Positions 52,422 to 60,889 of a DNA stretch of 64,000 nt are shown piece after piece. The translations under genes were made by a program, and so were the position numbers. The notes under the pieces are model-generated. The model worked only from the letters and a program-made list of their open reading frames with translations. It was not told where the DNA came from and ran no database searches. Source of the DNA: Caryophanales bacterium (lineage in GTDB: Bacteria; Bacillota; Bacilli; Bacillales; Amphibacillaceae); the NCBI GenBank assembly GCA_029257405.1, contig JARIBO010000048.1:35234-99233 (forward strand), in the 5' to 3' direction. Numbering within the stretch: the stretch's first letter is position 1; the number at the start of each line of letters is the position of its first letter.

Positions 52422-53213
52422 ATGGATTTAAATTTAGCAGAAAAAGTTGTTTTAGTAAGTGGTGCAAGCAAAGGAATTGGAAAAGGAATAGCAACAGAGT
52501 TTGCAAGAGAGCATGCAATTGTTTATATCGTCAGTCGAACAGAAGGAAATTTAAAGCTAGCAACGAGTGAAATAAAAAAAGAGACGAACAATGATAAAGT
52601 GAATTATTTAGTTGGTGACATGAAAGATGCAGAAGATATTAAGCGTGTTGTTGCTGAAATTAAAAAACAACATACGAAAATAGATGTACTTATTAATAAT
52701 GCAGGCGGTCCACCACCAGGTGGCTTTTTAGAAGTAGCAGAAGAAGATTGGTATCATGCTTTTGAACAAAATTTGTTGAGTGTTGTCAGAATGACGAAAG
52801 AAGTCATTCCTCTCATGTTACAAGCGGGGAGTGGTCGGATTATAAACATTACGTCATCGTCAATTAAAGCAAGTATTGATAATCTTATTCTTTCAAATGT
52901 TATGCGACCAGGTGTACATGGACTGACAAAAAGTTTAGCAAGAGAGTTTGCTAAAGATAACATTTTAGTAAATACAGTAGGGCCAGGTAAAATAAAAACA
53001 GATCGAACATTGCAATTAGGAAAATCAGCATCTGAAAAGTCAGGTAAGTCAATTGATGACGTTATGGAAAACATGGCTAAAGATATTCCACTCGGACGTT
53101 TAGGTGTGCCGGAAGAGTTTGCTAAGACAGTTGTCTTTTTAGCTTCAGGGGCAAATACTTATGTAACAGGACAGGCTTTGTTAATTGATGGCGCACTAGT
53201 AAGTGCCTTATAA
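52422..53213 (+). CDS. Short-chain dehydrogenase/reductase with a non-classical active site
   Basis: 263 residues. The NAD(P) motif is VSGASKGIGKGIA, NNAGGPPPGG is the structural motif, and ITSSSIKA carries the catalytic serine. The classical YxxxK is missing; the aligned segment is LILSNVMRPGVHGLTKSL. A branch of the SDR family shares this SNxxR pattern and is annotated as 3-oxoacyl-ACP reductase-like, but its chemistry is not established. The ATG at 52422 follows GGAGGTG; the ATG at 52407 precedes that site. Single gene with terminator. Confidence 0.88.
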   Translation: MDLNLAEKVVLVSGASKGIGKGIATEFAREHAIVYIVSRTEGNLKLATSEIKKETNNDKVNYLVGDMKDAEDIKRVVAEIKKQHTKIDVLINNAGGPPPGGFLEVAEEDWYHAFEQNLLSVVRMTKEVIPLMLQAGSGRIINITSSSIKASIDNLILSNVMRPGVHGLTKSLAREFAKDNILVNTVGPGKIKTDRTLQLGKSASEKSGKSIDDVMENMAKDIPLGRLGVPEEFAKTVVFLASGANTYVTGQALLIDGALVSAL

Positions 53214-53250
53214 AAAAATAGAGAGAAGGCAAATGCCTTCTCTCTATTTT
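53211..53250. terminator. Bidirectional terminator
   Basis: AATAGAGAGAAGGCA pairs with TGCCTTCTCTCTATT around two bases, flanked by A and T runs, between the SDR gene and the convergent carbonic anhydrase. Confidence 0.9.
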
Positions 53251-53261
53251 TACGAGTTTGT

Positions 53262-54014
53262 TTATTCTTCAAACCATTCTATTTCACCATTAGATAATAA
53301 ATATTTTGCTCCTACAACTTCAACGTCACCAGCTTCAGCGTGTTCACTAACAATTGAACTTTCTTCTAAAAGTTGCTCGACAGTTAATTTCACGTTTATA
53401 TCTGTTGTCTCGTCGATAAGTTCATCATCAGAAACGTCAGTATCTTTCGCTTTTGCAACGGCAGGCTCGATATTATCAAGAAAAGCATCTATGTACTTAG
53501 TAGTTTCTGTACCTAGAGGATCATCGTCTTTAGCAACTGCTGTAGTCACTGCACCACATTCTTCATGACCTAAGATTACAACTAAAGAACTATCTAGATG
53601 TTCGACTGCATACTCAATACTACCTATTTCTGCGTCATCAAGTATATTTCCTGCGACACGTATAACAAATAAATCACCTAATCCTTGATCATATAAATGT
53701 TCAGGCGTTACGCGTGAATCTGAACAAGCGACAACAACTGCAAAAGGATCTTGTCCCTCAACAAGTTCACTTCTTTTTGATTGTCCTAAATCAAAATTAG
53801 CCATTTCATTTGAAACGAAACGCTGATTACCTTCTTTGAGTAGCGTCATCGCATCTGTTGGATTATTAGCTACCATGTTTTCATAAACTTCAGTTTGTTC
53901 AGTTTTTGGTACGTCTGTGTTATCTTTTTCTGTTGCATCATTAGACATACAACCTGCTAGAACTGTAGATAATAAAATAGTTGCTAGTAAAGTTGAAATT
54001 GTTTTTCTTTTCAA
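53262..54014 (-). CDS. Exported lipoprotein beta-carbonic anhydrase
   Basis: About 250 residues. The N-terminus KRKTISTLLATILLSTVLAGC is a lipoprotein signal (lipobox LAGC, read in two parts). After an acidic linker comes a beta-carbonic anhydrase domain: zinc ligands Cys in VACSDSRVT with the Asp-Arg dyad, and His and Cys in LGHEECGAVTTA. It converts CO2 to bicarbonate and would act outside the membrane, where most beta-type enzymes are not found. I prefer TTG at 54014, ten bases after GGAG; the ATG at 54023 touches the site. Highly acidic, as for surface proteins in salty habitats. Confidence 0.88.
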   Translation of the reverse strand: MKRKTISTLLATILLSTVLAGCMSNDATEKDNTDVPKTEQTEVYENMVANNPTDAMTLLKEGNQRFVSNEMANFDLGQSKRSELVEGQDPFAVVVACSDSRVTPEHLYDQGLGDLFVIRVAGNILDDAEIGSIEYAVEHLDSSLVVILGHEECGAVTTAVAKDDDPLGTETTKYIDAFLDNIEPAVAKAKDTDVSDDELIDETTDINVKLTVEQLLEESSIVSEHAEAGDVEVVGAKYLLSNGEIEWFEE

Positions 54015-54039
54015 AATTATCATTCTCCATTCATTTTAT

Positions 54040-54060
54040 CTAATAACTTATAGTTATTAG
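54040..54060. promoter_or_regulatory. Perfect inverted repeat upstream of the carbonic anhydrase gene
   Basis: CTAATAAC (54040-54047) and GTTATTAG (54053-54060) flank TTATA. On the minus strand TATAAG within it lies 16 bases from TTTACA, so the dyad may overlap the -10 and act as an operator. Confidence 0.4.
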
Positions 54061-54209
54061 TAGTGATTTGTAAAACTTATCTTGTATGAACTTAAGATAA
54101 CTTAAGTCTCTATATATAGCAAGGAATCCTATGCGTTTTTTAGACATATACTAGACATATATGAACAAGTTATGTAGATAAAATGGAATGGGTTTTGTTT
54201 TGGACTAAA

Positions 54210-54947
54210 TTATTTCTTAATACCACTAATTGTTCCGTCTAATGACATAGGTGCATTCATATCGACAAAGAACAAAACAAGCGTACTATCTTTACTTGCA
54301 ACGATAGGTGGGAGTGGATTAACTAAGTCTGTTAAAGCTTCTTGTTTACTAATAATAATGGTTTTAGCCGAAATCTCTCCATTCATCACATATAGAAATG
54401 GAGTAAAGCCTGAATACGTTGGGACTGTTAATTCGTCGCCTGCTTTTGGATGTGCGTCTAGGATGTAGACTTTTTGTCTAAGATAAAGAGGTGCGTCACT
54501 TCCTTTTGGTCCGACCATTAAATACCAATTACGATTATCTTCAGGTTTATTATGAAATTGAATTTCTGGAGAAAGGTCTGTTTCATTTGGTCGGACAAAG
54601 ATTTGCAACATTTCTACTTCATTATCATTAATTCTTTCTTCATGCCAAAAACTTGCGCCCGCATTCATCATCATTAATTTACCACGCGCAATTGGTGCTT
54701 TAAAATCTGCAGAATCTCTGTGATGCATGACACCTGTGCCAATGTAACTTAAAATTTCATCATTAACGTGTTCATGCATTTTTATTGTTAAGCCTTTTTT
54801 CATTACTGCATGGTCAATAATGGCCAATGGACCAAATGCAGTATCTGCGGTTTCGCTGCCAAGAATATTACCTGGTTGGACACGTGTAATAGAAAACGGG
54901 CTTTTAAAAGGATTTGTATGACTATCTTTCGTTAATTTTTGTAACAA
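54210..54947 (-). CDS. Pirin family (bicupin) protein
   Basis: 245 residues. The N-terminal cupin carries MHEHVNDEILSYIGTGVMHHRDS, the pirin metal-binding block with two histidines and a glutamate; a second cupin follows from about residue 145. Some bacterial pirins (YhaK/YhhW) are redox-sensitive or have quercetinase activity. It lies downstream of the DsbA-YdhR pair on the same strand, but a hairpin (54975-55010) separates them, so read-through would be partial. Confidence 0.87.
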   Translation of the reverse strand: MLQKLTKDSHTNPFKSPFSITRVQPGNILGSETADTAFGPLAIIDHAVMKKGLTIKMHEHVNDEILSYIGTGVMHHRDSADFKAPIARGKLMMMNAGASFWHEERINDNEVEMLQIFVRPNETDLSPEIQFHNKPEDNRNWYLMVGPKGSDAPLYLRQKVYILDAHPKAGDELTVPTYSGFTPFLYVMNGEISAKTIIISKQEALTDLVNPLPPIVASKDSTLVLFFVDMNAPMSLDGTISGIKK

Positions 54948-54974
54948 TATAAACGCCTCCTATTTATAAGATAT

Positions 54975-55010
54975 AAGAAAATCGACTATCCGAAGGTAGT
55001 CGATTTTCTT
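54975..55010. terminator. Hairpin between the YdhR-like and pirin genes
   Basis: A perfect 14-bp stem (54975-54988 with 54997-55010) with an 8-base loop. T-rich on the minus-strand 3' side (arm TTTTCTT), so it may attenuate transcription from the DsbA operon into pirin. Confidence 0.75.
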
Positions 55011-55019
55011 ATGAATTAT

Positions 55020-55325
55020 TTATTTTGCTGGACCTTTATTAATTTCAGTAAGCCTAGGATTAACAGCAAATATTTTTGCTTTAATATCTGTTACACCAGA
55101 TTCAGTTAATCTTTTAGAGTGCATATCTAAATATTTTTTAGCTGTTTCTTTTGTTTCAAAATTGTAGATTCCACCAGCTTCATTTGTATCAGAATTTTCC
55201 GTCCAGATTTTCCAAATGACTCCCTCTTCGTTATTGATACTTTTTGCTAAATCTTCAAAAGCTCCGACCATTTCATCTCCGAAAGGTCCGTCCATTTTAA
55301 AGTCGACTTGTAGTATATATGTCAT
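55020..55325 (-). CDS. YdhR-type monooxygenase family protein
   Basis: 101 residues with ferredoxin-like dimeric alpha-beta barrel appearance. The N-terminal ILQVDFKMDGPFGDEM and the mid-section GVIWKIWTENSDTNEAGGIY match the YdhR family of putative monooxygenases linked to aromatic or quinone compounds. Catalytic activity is not established for most members. It begins 16 bases after the DsbA gene with AGGAGAG as ribosome site, so the two are co-transcribed. Confidence 0.85.
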   Translation of the reverse strand: MTYILQVDFKMDGPFGDEMVGAFEDLAKSINNEEGVIWKIWTENSDTNEAGGIYNFETKETAKKYLDMHSKRLTESGVTDIKAKIFAVNPRLTEINKGPAK

Positions 55326-55341
55326 AAATACTCTCCTTTAG

Positions 55342-56271
55342 TTATTTTTTATGTGTAAAATACGTTTCGCCTAAGAATTCTTTTGTTTGAAAAGTGTCAG
55401 CAGAAAGCTCTTTTTCAACAAAAGAAGTAATATCTGATTGTGCTAAATCATACATCTCTTCAATTTCTTTAGAGAATAACAGTTCTTCTTTTTCAAATAG
55501 ACTAGCAAGAGAAGGCTGTTGTTTAGGTTCTAAAGTTTCTTGATTTAATACTTGTTTTAGTCCATCAACGTAAGCTTCAAATGGACGCCCACCAACAATT
55601 TTAACACCTTGATTATCTTCATTAATCATAATCATACTTGGGAATCCACGTGCACCTAAACTTCTAGTAAGCTCGAAATCTTCATTCAATAACTGCTGTG
55701 TCACTGGTTGGTCAGCTTCATTTACAATCGCTTTACCATCTAACCCGAGTTTATTTAAAAGTTCAATCATGACTGAATTGTCTGATATATTTTGATTATA
55801 TACGAATAAAGCTTCTCTTGCACGACGAAGGTACTCAGTTGCTTTTCGATCGTTATGATTCTTTTGAATAACTTTAAACACACGTGATGGTGGAAAAGAT
55901 GATTGAACAGGGTTATCAACCATTAAGCTACCATCAATTGGCATTCTTGTATGTTCACCAACTTCTCTCCAATGACCAGCAACGTCCGCGGGTTTATAAA
56001 TACCATTAGCAGGATCAATTGGCCCGTCATGCCACTTTTCCAACAAACCACCCATTACTGTATGAAAGTTAAAGTAATGACCATACTGTTCACTAAAACG
56101 ACGAAAAACAGGTTCTTGTGCCCAACAATGTGAACAAATTGGATCAGTTACATAATAAACATTAATCGATTTTTTGGGTTGATTGAAATCAATCAATCCC
56201 GCTGCTTCTTCCTCAGCTTCACCACAAATACCTGTTTCTAAATCACAAATCATATTTTTATTATTATTCAA
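55342..56271 (-). CDS. DsbA-family protein, SpxH (YjbH)/FrnE-like
   Basis: 309 residues. A thioredoxin-fold with redox motif CSHCW at about residue 46 and the cis-proline region GARGFPSMIMI; a helical insert lies between. A cysteine pair precedes it (MICDLETGIC). No signal peptide is visible, so it acts in the cytosol. SpxH-type proteins deliver Spx to ClpXP and sense disulfide stress; FrnE-like ones are oxidoreductases. The start appears to be TTG at 56271 after GGGGA; an ATG at 56253 is an alternative. It is divergent from a TetR gene. Confidence 0.83.
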   Translation of the reverse strand: MNNNKNMICDLETGICGEAEEEAAGLIDFNQPKKSINVYYVTDPICSHCWAQEPVFRRFSEQYGHYFNFHTVMGGLLEKWHDGPIDPANGIYKPADVAGHWREVGEHTRMPIDGSLMVDNPVQSSFPPSRVFKVIQKNHNDRKATEYLRRAREALFVYNQNISDNSVMIELLNKLGLDGKAIVNEADQPVTQQLLNEDFELTRSLGARGFPSMIMINEDNQGVKIVGGRPFEAYVDGLKQVLNQETLEPKQQPSLASLFEKEELLFSKEIEEMYDLAQSDITSFVEKELSADTFQTKEFLGETYFTHKK

Positions 56272-56476
56272 TTTTATTCCCCATTTCTATATATTCAAGC
56301 AGAGAGTTGAACTAAAGTCCAAGTCAATTCTTTTATTTTATAAGGTTAAGTCTTAATTATTTGCTTACAACTTGATTGTATAACATAATTAAAAGTTAGA
56401 ACACCAATAGTTTGTTGGTATTGTCGTTTATACAACACATTGAAGAAATTGTTGGGGAAATAGGAGGAGAATCTTT

Positions 56477-57046
56477 ATGACTCAACCAAAAACAGACCTT
56501 CGGATTCAACGTACACGTAAATTTATCATGGATGCTTTTATGGATTTATCAAGTGAAAAAGACTTTAAAGATATAACAGTGAAAGATATTGCTACAGAAG
56601 CGATGATTAATCGGGCAACTTTTTATTATCATTTTGAAGATATCTATGATTTATTAGAGAAAGTATTATCAGAAGTATTATTAGTTAATCTAGATTGTAA
56701 CAACTATGAAAATAGAAAGCTTAATGAAGAAGTTATTGTAAGTACTTTTGTAGCGATAACGAACTTCCAAAAATCATTATCTAATCGTTGTCACCAAGGA
56801 TATGAAGATACGATTGCTCGAATTATTAGAGAACAACTTGAAGTTATTTTTTATAAAATGTTATTAAAACAAAATGATGAAAAAGAAGATGAAGCCTTAA
56901 AAGTTACTGCTGTAATGATAAGCTGGGGGATTTACGGCGCTTCAGTGGAGTGGAAAAGAAATAGTGAAAAGATAGCACCAGAAGCATATATCAAATTAGC
57001 GATTCCTCATTTAATTAACGGAATAGACTCGCTATCTACTAAGTAA
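56477..57046 (+). CDS. TetR/AcrR family transcriptional regulator
   Basis: 189 residues. The N-terminal HTH reads KDITVKDIATEAMINRATFY followed by YHFEDIYDLLEKVL, diagnostic of TetR. The C-terminal ligand domain ends around 180. It is divergent from the DsbA-YdhR-pirin genes and directly upstream of the DUF1772 gene. It probably represses both; the inducer is unknown, though the targets suggest a quinone or thiol-reactive compound. AGGAGGAGA precedes the ATG. Confidence 0.9.
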   Translation: MTQPKTDLRIQRTRKFIMDAFMDLSSEKDFKDITVKDIATEAMINRATFYYHFEDIYDLLEKVLSEVLLVNLDCNNYENRKLNEEVIVSTFVAITNFQKSLSNRCHQGYEDTIARIIREQLEVIFYKMLLKQNDEKEDEALKVTAVMISWGIYGASVEWKRNSEKIAPEAYIKLAIPHLINGIDSLSTK

Positions 57047-57090
57047 ATGAATTAATCTAGATTTGCGCTTGACAAGGGAGATTAAAATAT

Positions 57091-57579
57091 ATGAATGAAT
57101 TATTGTTTAATGTTTTTGTGGGACTTTCAATACTAACAACAGGTGTTGTTGCTGGAACTGTCTTTGCCTATGGTAATTCAGTTATGCCAGGCTTGAAAAG
57201 TTCTGATGATCGTACTTTCGTTTTATCTATTCGACACCTTACCTCATCAGTAGCCAATCCAATGTTTCTCTTCTTCTCAAACGGTGCGCTCGTAGCTCAA
57301 ATTGGCTTTGTTGTCTTAGCTATAATTTTACAGCAGTCGGATAAAGTTGTACTGGGATCAATTGCCTTAGTTTTTTATGTTGCTACTTTACTCATTACTT
57401 TCTTAGGAAACTTACCACTAAATAAAGCAATTATTAATGCTGACTTACCCACGAGTGATTCGAAATGGAATAGCTTTAGAGTAAAATTTGAATCGCGTTG
57501 GACTTTTTGGAATCATGCACGTACTATCACGTGTTTTTTGAGTGTGTCTTTATTAATTGTAGCGATGCTCATTAATTAA
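57091..57579 (+). CDS. DUF1772 (anthrone-oxygenase-like) membrane protein
   Basis: 162 residues with four membrane helices. TTGVVAGTVFAYGNSVMPGL, NLPLNKAII and WTFWNHARTITCFLSVS match DUF1772, a family that includes fungal anthrone oxygenases. GGGAG precedes the ATG. It follows the TetR gene by 44 bases on the same strand and is likely in its operon; with YdhR-like and pirin-like neighbours this hints at aromatic or quinone metabolism or detoxification. Specific activity is unknown. Confidence 0.83.
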   Translation: MNELLFNVFVGLSILTTGVVAGTVFAYGNSVMPGLKSSDDRTFVLSIRHLTSSVANPMFLFFSNGALVAQIGFVVLAIILQQSDKVVLGSIALVFYVATLLITFLGNLPLNKAIINADLPTSDSKWNSFRVKFESRWTFWNHARTITCFLSVSLLIVAMLIN

Positions 57580-58089
57580 GTGTATTAATGAAACTAGTCT
57601 CTACCTAAAGAGAGTTTATAGGAGCATCTTATAAAATATATTATTTTTGTCACAATTAACCGATTAGTTTTATTATTACTTCAGTTTATCCTTTGTGTAC
57701 AAGCTTTATTGAAGAAATGGACTTAAATAAAACGAAGTAATCTTGTGAAAAAACAAGTCAAAATAATCCTAAAAAACTCTATAAATATTTGAAGAAATAA
57801 ATATATATATACAAAACAGGCTTAATTGTAGTATAATTAGAATGTTGTATATAAATAATAATACTATTTGTCTGTTACTAAACGGAACCTACTTGACTAA
57901 AAGTGGTTTTTTTTTGGACTAAATAATGTTTATTATAAAATAGCAAACCATATCTTGTATTTCCTCAACTTGAGCTTTTCTCCACAATCCACTGAAAACC
58001 AATAGTAAGTCTCAACTCCTTACACATTCATTAAATTTAAGATTGATTTATCAGATAAACTCATATTTAAAATCGGAGGTGTTTTATTA
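57580..58089 (+). other. 510-base AT-rich region with no visible protein gene
   Basis: I find no credible protein gene on either strand. It holds a perfect TATAAT (57832-57837), a terminator-like hairpin with a nine-T tail (57886-57915), and the opuCA ribosome site GGAGGTG near its end. The rest looks like a long leader or spacer rich in A and T. Confidence 0.6.
57844..57915 (+). ncRNA. Possible short RNA of about 70 nt
   Basis: A perfect -10 (TATAAT at 57832-57837, -35 weak) would start a transcript near 57844. AACC-ACTT (57886-57894) pairs with AAGTGGTT (57901-57908) with one bulge and runs into nine T, an intrinsic terminator. No open frame is inside. It may be a small RNA or a terminated leader. 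Confidence 0.3.
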
Positions 58090-59223
58090 GTGCTGAAATT
58101 TGAACATGTATCAAAAATTTATGATGGTAATAAAAGAGCAGTGAATGATTTATCATTACACTTTAAACAAGGTGAATTTATTTGTTTTATCGGACCAAGC
58201 GGTTGCGGAAAAACAACGACAATGAAAATGATTAATCGATTAATTGAACCTACATCAGGAAGAATCTTAATTAATGGAGAGAATATTTTAGATAAAAATC
58301 CTGTGCAATTAAGACGTGATATAGGTTATGTTATTCAACAAATCGCTTTATTTCCACATATGACAATCGAAGAAAATATTGTCCTTGTTCCGAAATTATT
58401 AAAGTGGTCAAAAGAAAAGCGACATGCAAGAGCAATAGAATTAATTGAATTAGTTGATATGACAAAAGACTTCTTAGATCGCTATCCACACGAATTAAGT
58501 GGGGGACAACAGCAACGAATTGGGGTGCTACGGGCACTAGCCGCAGATCAGCCACTTATCTTAATGGACGAACCATTTGGTGCGCTTGATCCTATTACAC
58601 GTGATTCGTTACAAGAAGAATTTAAGGTTTTACAAAAAAAACTTAATAAAACGATTGTTTTTGTTACTCATGATATGGATGAGGCATTAAAGTTAGCTGA
58701 TCGGATTGTTATTTTACGTGACGGCGAACTAGTCCAGTGCGATACGCCTGAAAATATATTGCGCAATCCTGCGAATAGCTATGTTGAAGAATTTATTGGA
58801 AAAGACCGGCTTGTCCAGGCGAAACCAGAAATTAAAACAGTTGAACAAATTATGAGTTCTAATCCAATTACGACAACAAAAGATAAAACATTGTCAGAGG
58901 CAATCCAACTGATGAAAACAACACGAGTCGACACGTTACTTGTTGTCGATGAAGCGAACATACTTGAAGGAACAATTGACGTTGAAATGATTGATCAAAA
59001 ACGGAGTAAAACAAGTTTAGTATCAGATGTATTTGAAAAAGAAACGTTCACAGTTACAGAGGGTACTTATATTCGTGATGCGATTAGACAAATTTTAAAA
59101 AAGGGAATGAAATATATCCCTGTAGTTGATAAAGAAAAACGATTAATTGGAATTATTACAAGAGCGAGTCTTGTCGATATCGTTTACGATTCAATCTGGA
59201 GTGAGGATGAACTGTCATTATAG
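58090..59223 (+). CDS. opuCA: Glycine betaine/carnitine/choline ABC transporter ATP-binding protein
   Basis: 377 residues. Walker A is GPSGCGKTTT (residues 35-44), the signature HELSGGQQQRIG, Walker B LILMDEPFGALD and the switch VTHDMDEAL. Two CBS domains from about 255 (VEQIMSSNPITTTKD onward) sense ionic strength or c-di-AMP in OpuC systems. It drives compatible-solute uptake at high osmolarity. GTG start after GGAGGTG. First gene of opuCABCD. No GbsR-type regulator is nearby. Confidence 0.94.
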   Translation: MLKFEHVSKIYDGNKRAVNDLSLHFKQGEFICFIGPSGCGKTTTMKMINRLIEPTSGRILINGENILDKNPVQLRRDIGYVIQQIALFPHMTIEENIVLVPKLLKWSKEKRHARAIELIELVDMTKDFLDRYPHELSGGQQQRIGVLRALAADQPLILMDEPFGALDPITRDSLQEEFKVLQKKLNKTIVFVTHDMDEALKLADRIVILRDGELVQCDTPENILRNPANSYVEEFIGKDRLVQAKPEIKTVEQIMSSNPITTTKDKTLSEAIQLMKTTRVDTLLVVDEANILEGTIDVEMIDQKRSKTSLVSDVFEKETFTVTEGTYIRDAIRQILKKGMKYIPVVDKEKRLIGIITRASLVDIVYDSIWSEDELSL

Positions 59224-59241
59224 TAACAGGAGCTGATTTAG

Positions 59242-59895
59242 GTGAGTAGTATTTTGTCGTTTATGACTAATAATGGTACTGAATTGTTATTTAAAATATG
59301 GGAACATTTATATATTTCGTTAATAGCTGCTTCATTAGGAATCATTGTCGCTGTTCCACTAGGTATTTTATTAACGCGAATCCCTAAAATAGCTAACTTT
59401 GTTATGGGTATTTTAAGTATTGTGCAAACATTTCCTAGTTTTGCAATTTTAGCTTTTTTAATCCCGTTAATTGGAATTGGGAAAGTGCCTGCAATTATTG
59501 CCTTATTTATTTATTCTGTCTTACCTATTATGCGAAATACCTATATAGGTGTTAGTGGATTAGATCGTAATTTACTAGAAGCAGCCCAAGCAATGGGAAT
59601 GAACAGTATAGAAAAAGTGATTCATGTTGAGTTACCGCTTGCTATACCAGTGATTATGTCAGGCATTCGTATTTCAACTGTTTATTTGATAGGTTGGGCG
59701 ACACTTGCTGCATTTATTGGTGGAGGCGGATTAGGGGACTACATTTTTACCGGACTTAACTTATATCAAGTAGAGTATATTATTGCTGGAGCGATACCTG
59801 TTACACTACTTGCATTATTGACTGATCTTTTCTTAGGGAAATTAGAAAAAATGGTAACACCAACAGGTATGAAAAAATTGCATGAGACAACATAG
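59242..59895 (+). CDS. opuCB: OpuC permease subunit
   Basis: 217 residues with five or six membrane helices. EAAQAMGMNSIEKVIHVELP is the cytoplasmic coupling (EAA) loop that contacts the ATPase, and WATLAAFIGGGGLGDYIFTG is typical of the family. It forms the channel with OpuCD. The GTG start lies 18 bases after opuCA. Confidence 0.92.
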   Translation: MSSILSFMTNNGTELLFKIWEHLYISLIAASLGIIVAVPLGILLTRIPKIANFVMGILSIVQTFPSFAILAFLIPLIGIGKVPAIIALFIYSVLPIMRNTYIGVSGLDRNLLEAAQAMGMNSIEKVIHVELPLAIPVIMSGIRISTVYLIGWATLAAFIGGGGLGDYIFTGLNLYQVEYIIAGAIPVTLLALLTDLFLGKLEKMVTPTGMKKLHETT

Positions 59896-59910
59896 GGGGG
59901 CAATGTATTT

Positions 59911-60825
59911 ATGTTTAAAAAAAATCAAAAACTTATTTTTCTGTTGATTGCATTTGCTATCACGATGAGTGGTTGCTCCCTTCCTGGATTAGGTGGATCC
60001 GATAAAAACTCGGTTGTTATTGGAACGCTTGATACGTCTGAATCACAAATTATGGGAAACATCGTTAAGTATCAAATTGAACATTATACAGACTTAAAAG
60101 TAACTCTTGTAAATAACTTAGGTTCATCTGTCGTTCAACATCAAGCAATGACGAGTGGGGATGTAGATATTACTGCTACACGATATACAGGGACCGATTT
60201 GTCAGGAGTGCTAGGTTTAGAGCCAGTAAGTGATCCTGAAAAAGCGTTAGAAATTGTACAACGCGAATTTCAAGATAAATTTGAACAAACATGGTTTGAT
60301 TCATATGGATTCGCCACTTCTTATGCGTTTTCGGTAAAAAGTGAGTTTGCGAAAGAAAAGAATCTTCAAACTGTCTCCGATTTAGAAGAGATTGCACCTG
60401 ACTTGAAGTTTGGTGTCGATAACTCGTGGTTAAAACGAAAAGGGGATGGCTATCCCGGATTTGTTGAAAAATATGGATTTGAATTTGGTGAAACATTTCC
60501 CATGCAACTCGGACTTGTCTATCAAGCTGTAGCAAACAATAAGATGGATGTCGTGCTTGCTTATACAACGGATGGGCGAATACAAGCTTTTGATTTAAAA
60601 GTATTAGAAGATGATAAAGAGTTTTTCCCAGCTTATGATGCTTCACTTGTAGCGCATAATGATGTCCTTGAAAAGCACCCAGAATTAAAAGAAATATTAC
60701 AGAAATTATCAGGTAAAATTAATACAGAAAAAATGCAAGAATTGAATTATGAAGCGGATGGAAAACTAAAAGAACCAGCGATTATTGCCAAAGATTATTT
60801 GAAAAGTGAAAACTTTTATGAATAA
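59911..60825 (+). CDS. opuCC: OpuC substrate-binding lipoprotein
   Basis: 304 residues. The signal ends in lipobox MSGC (Cys about 22). The mature part is a type F periplasmic-binding fold: TSGDVDITATRYTGTDLSGVL and FGVDNSWLKRKGDGYPGF include residues of the aromatic betaine/carnitine pocket. It is anchored outside the membrane. GGGGGGC precedes the ATG, 16 bases after opuCB. Confidence 0.92.
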   Translation: MFKKNQKLIFLLIAFAITMSGCSLPGLGGSDKNSVVIGTLDTSESQIMGNIVKYQIEHYTDLKVTLVNNLGSSVVQHQAMTSGDVDITATRYTGTDLSGVLGLEPVSDPEKALEIVQREFQDKFEQTWFDSYGFATSYAFSVKSEFAKEKNLQTVSDLEEIAPDLKFGVDNSWLKRKGDGYPGFVEKYGFEFGETFPMQLGLVYQAVANNKMDVVLAYTTDGRIQAFDLKVLEDDKEFFPAYDASLVAHNDVLEKHPELKEILQKLSGKINTEKMQELNYEADGKLKEPAIIAKDYLKSENFYE

Positions 60826-60889
60826 ATCGAAATTCGAATAATCATTTGAAAATTTGAAAGTAATTATCCAAGGAAATGGAGTTGAATAG

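Noticed and set aside
54061..54209. AGACATATA direct repeats and AACTTAAG repeats as a mobile-element or CRISPR trace
   Set aside because: Only two short AT-rich copies each, with no spacer periodicity or terminal inverted repeats.
60176..60646. 156-codon minus-strand frame inside opuCC
   Set aside because: Antisense to a clearly conserved lipoprotein, His/Leu-rich shadow translation with no ribosome site.
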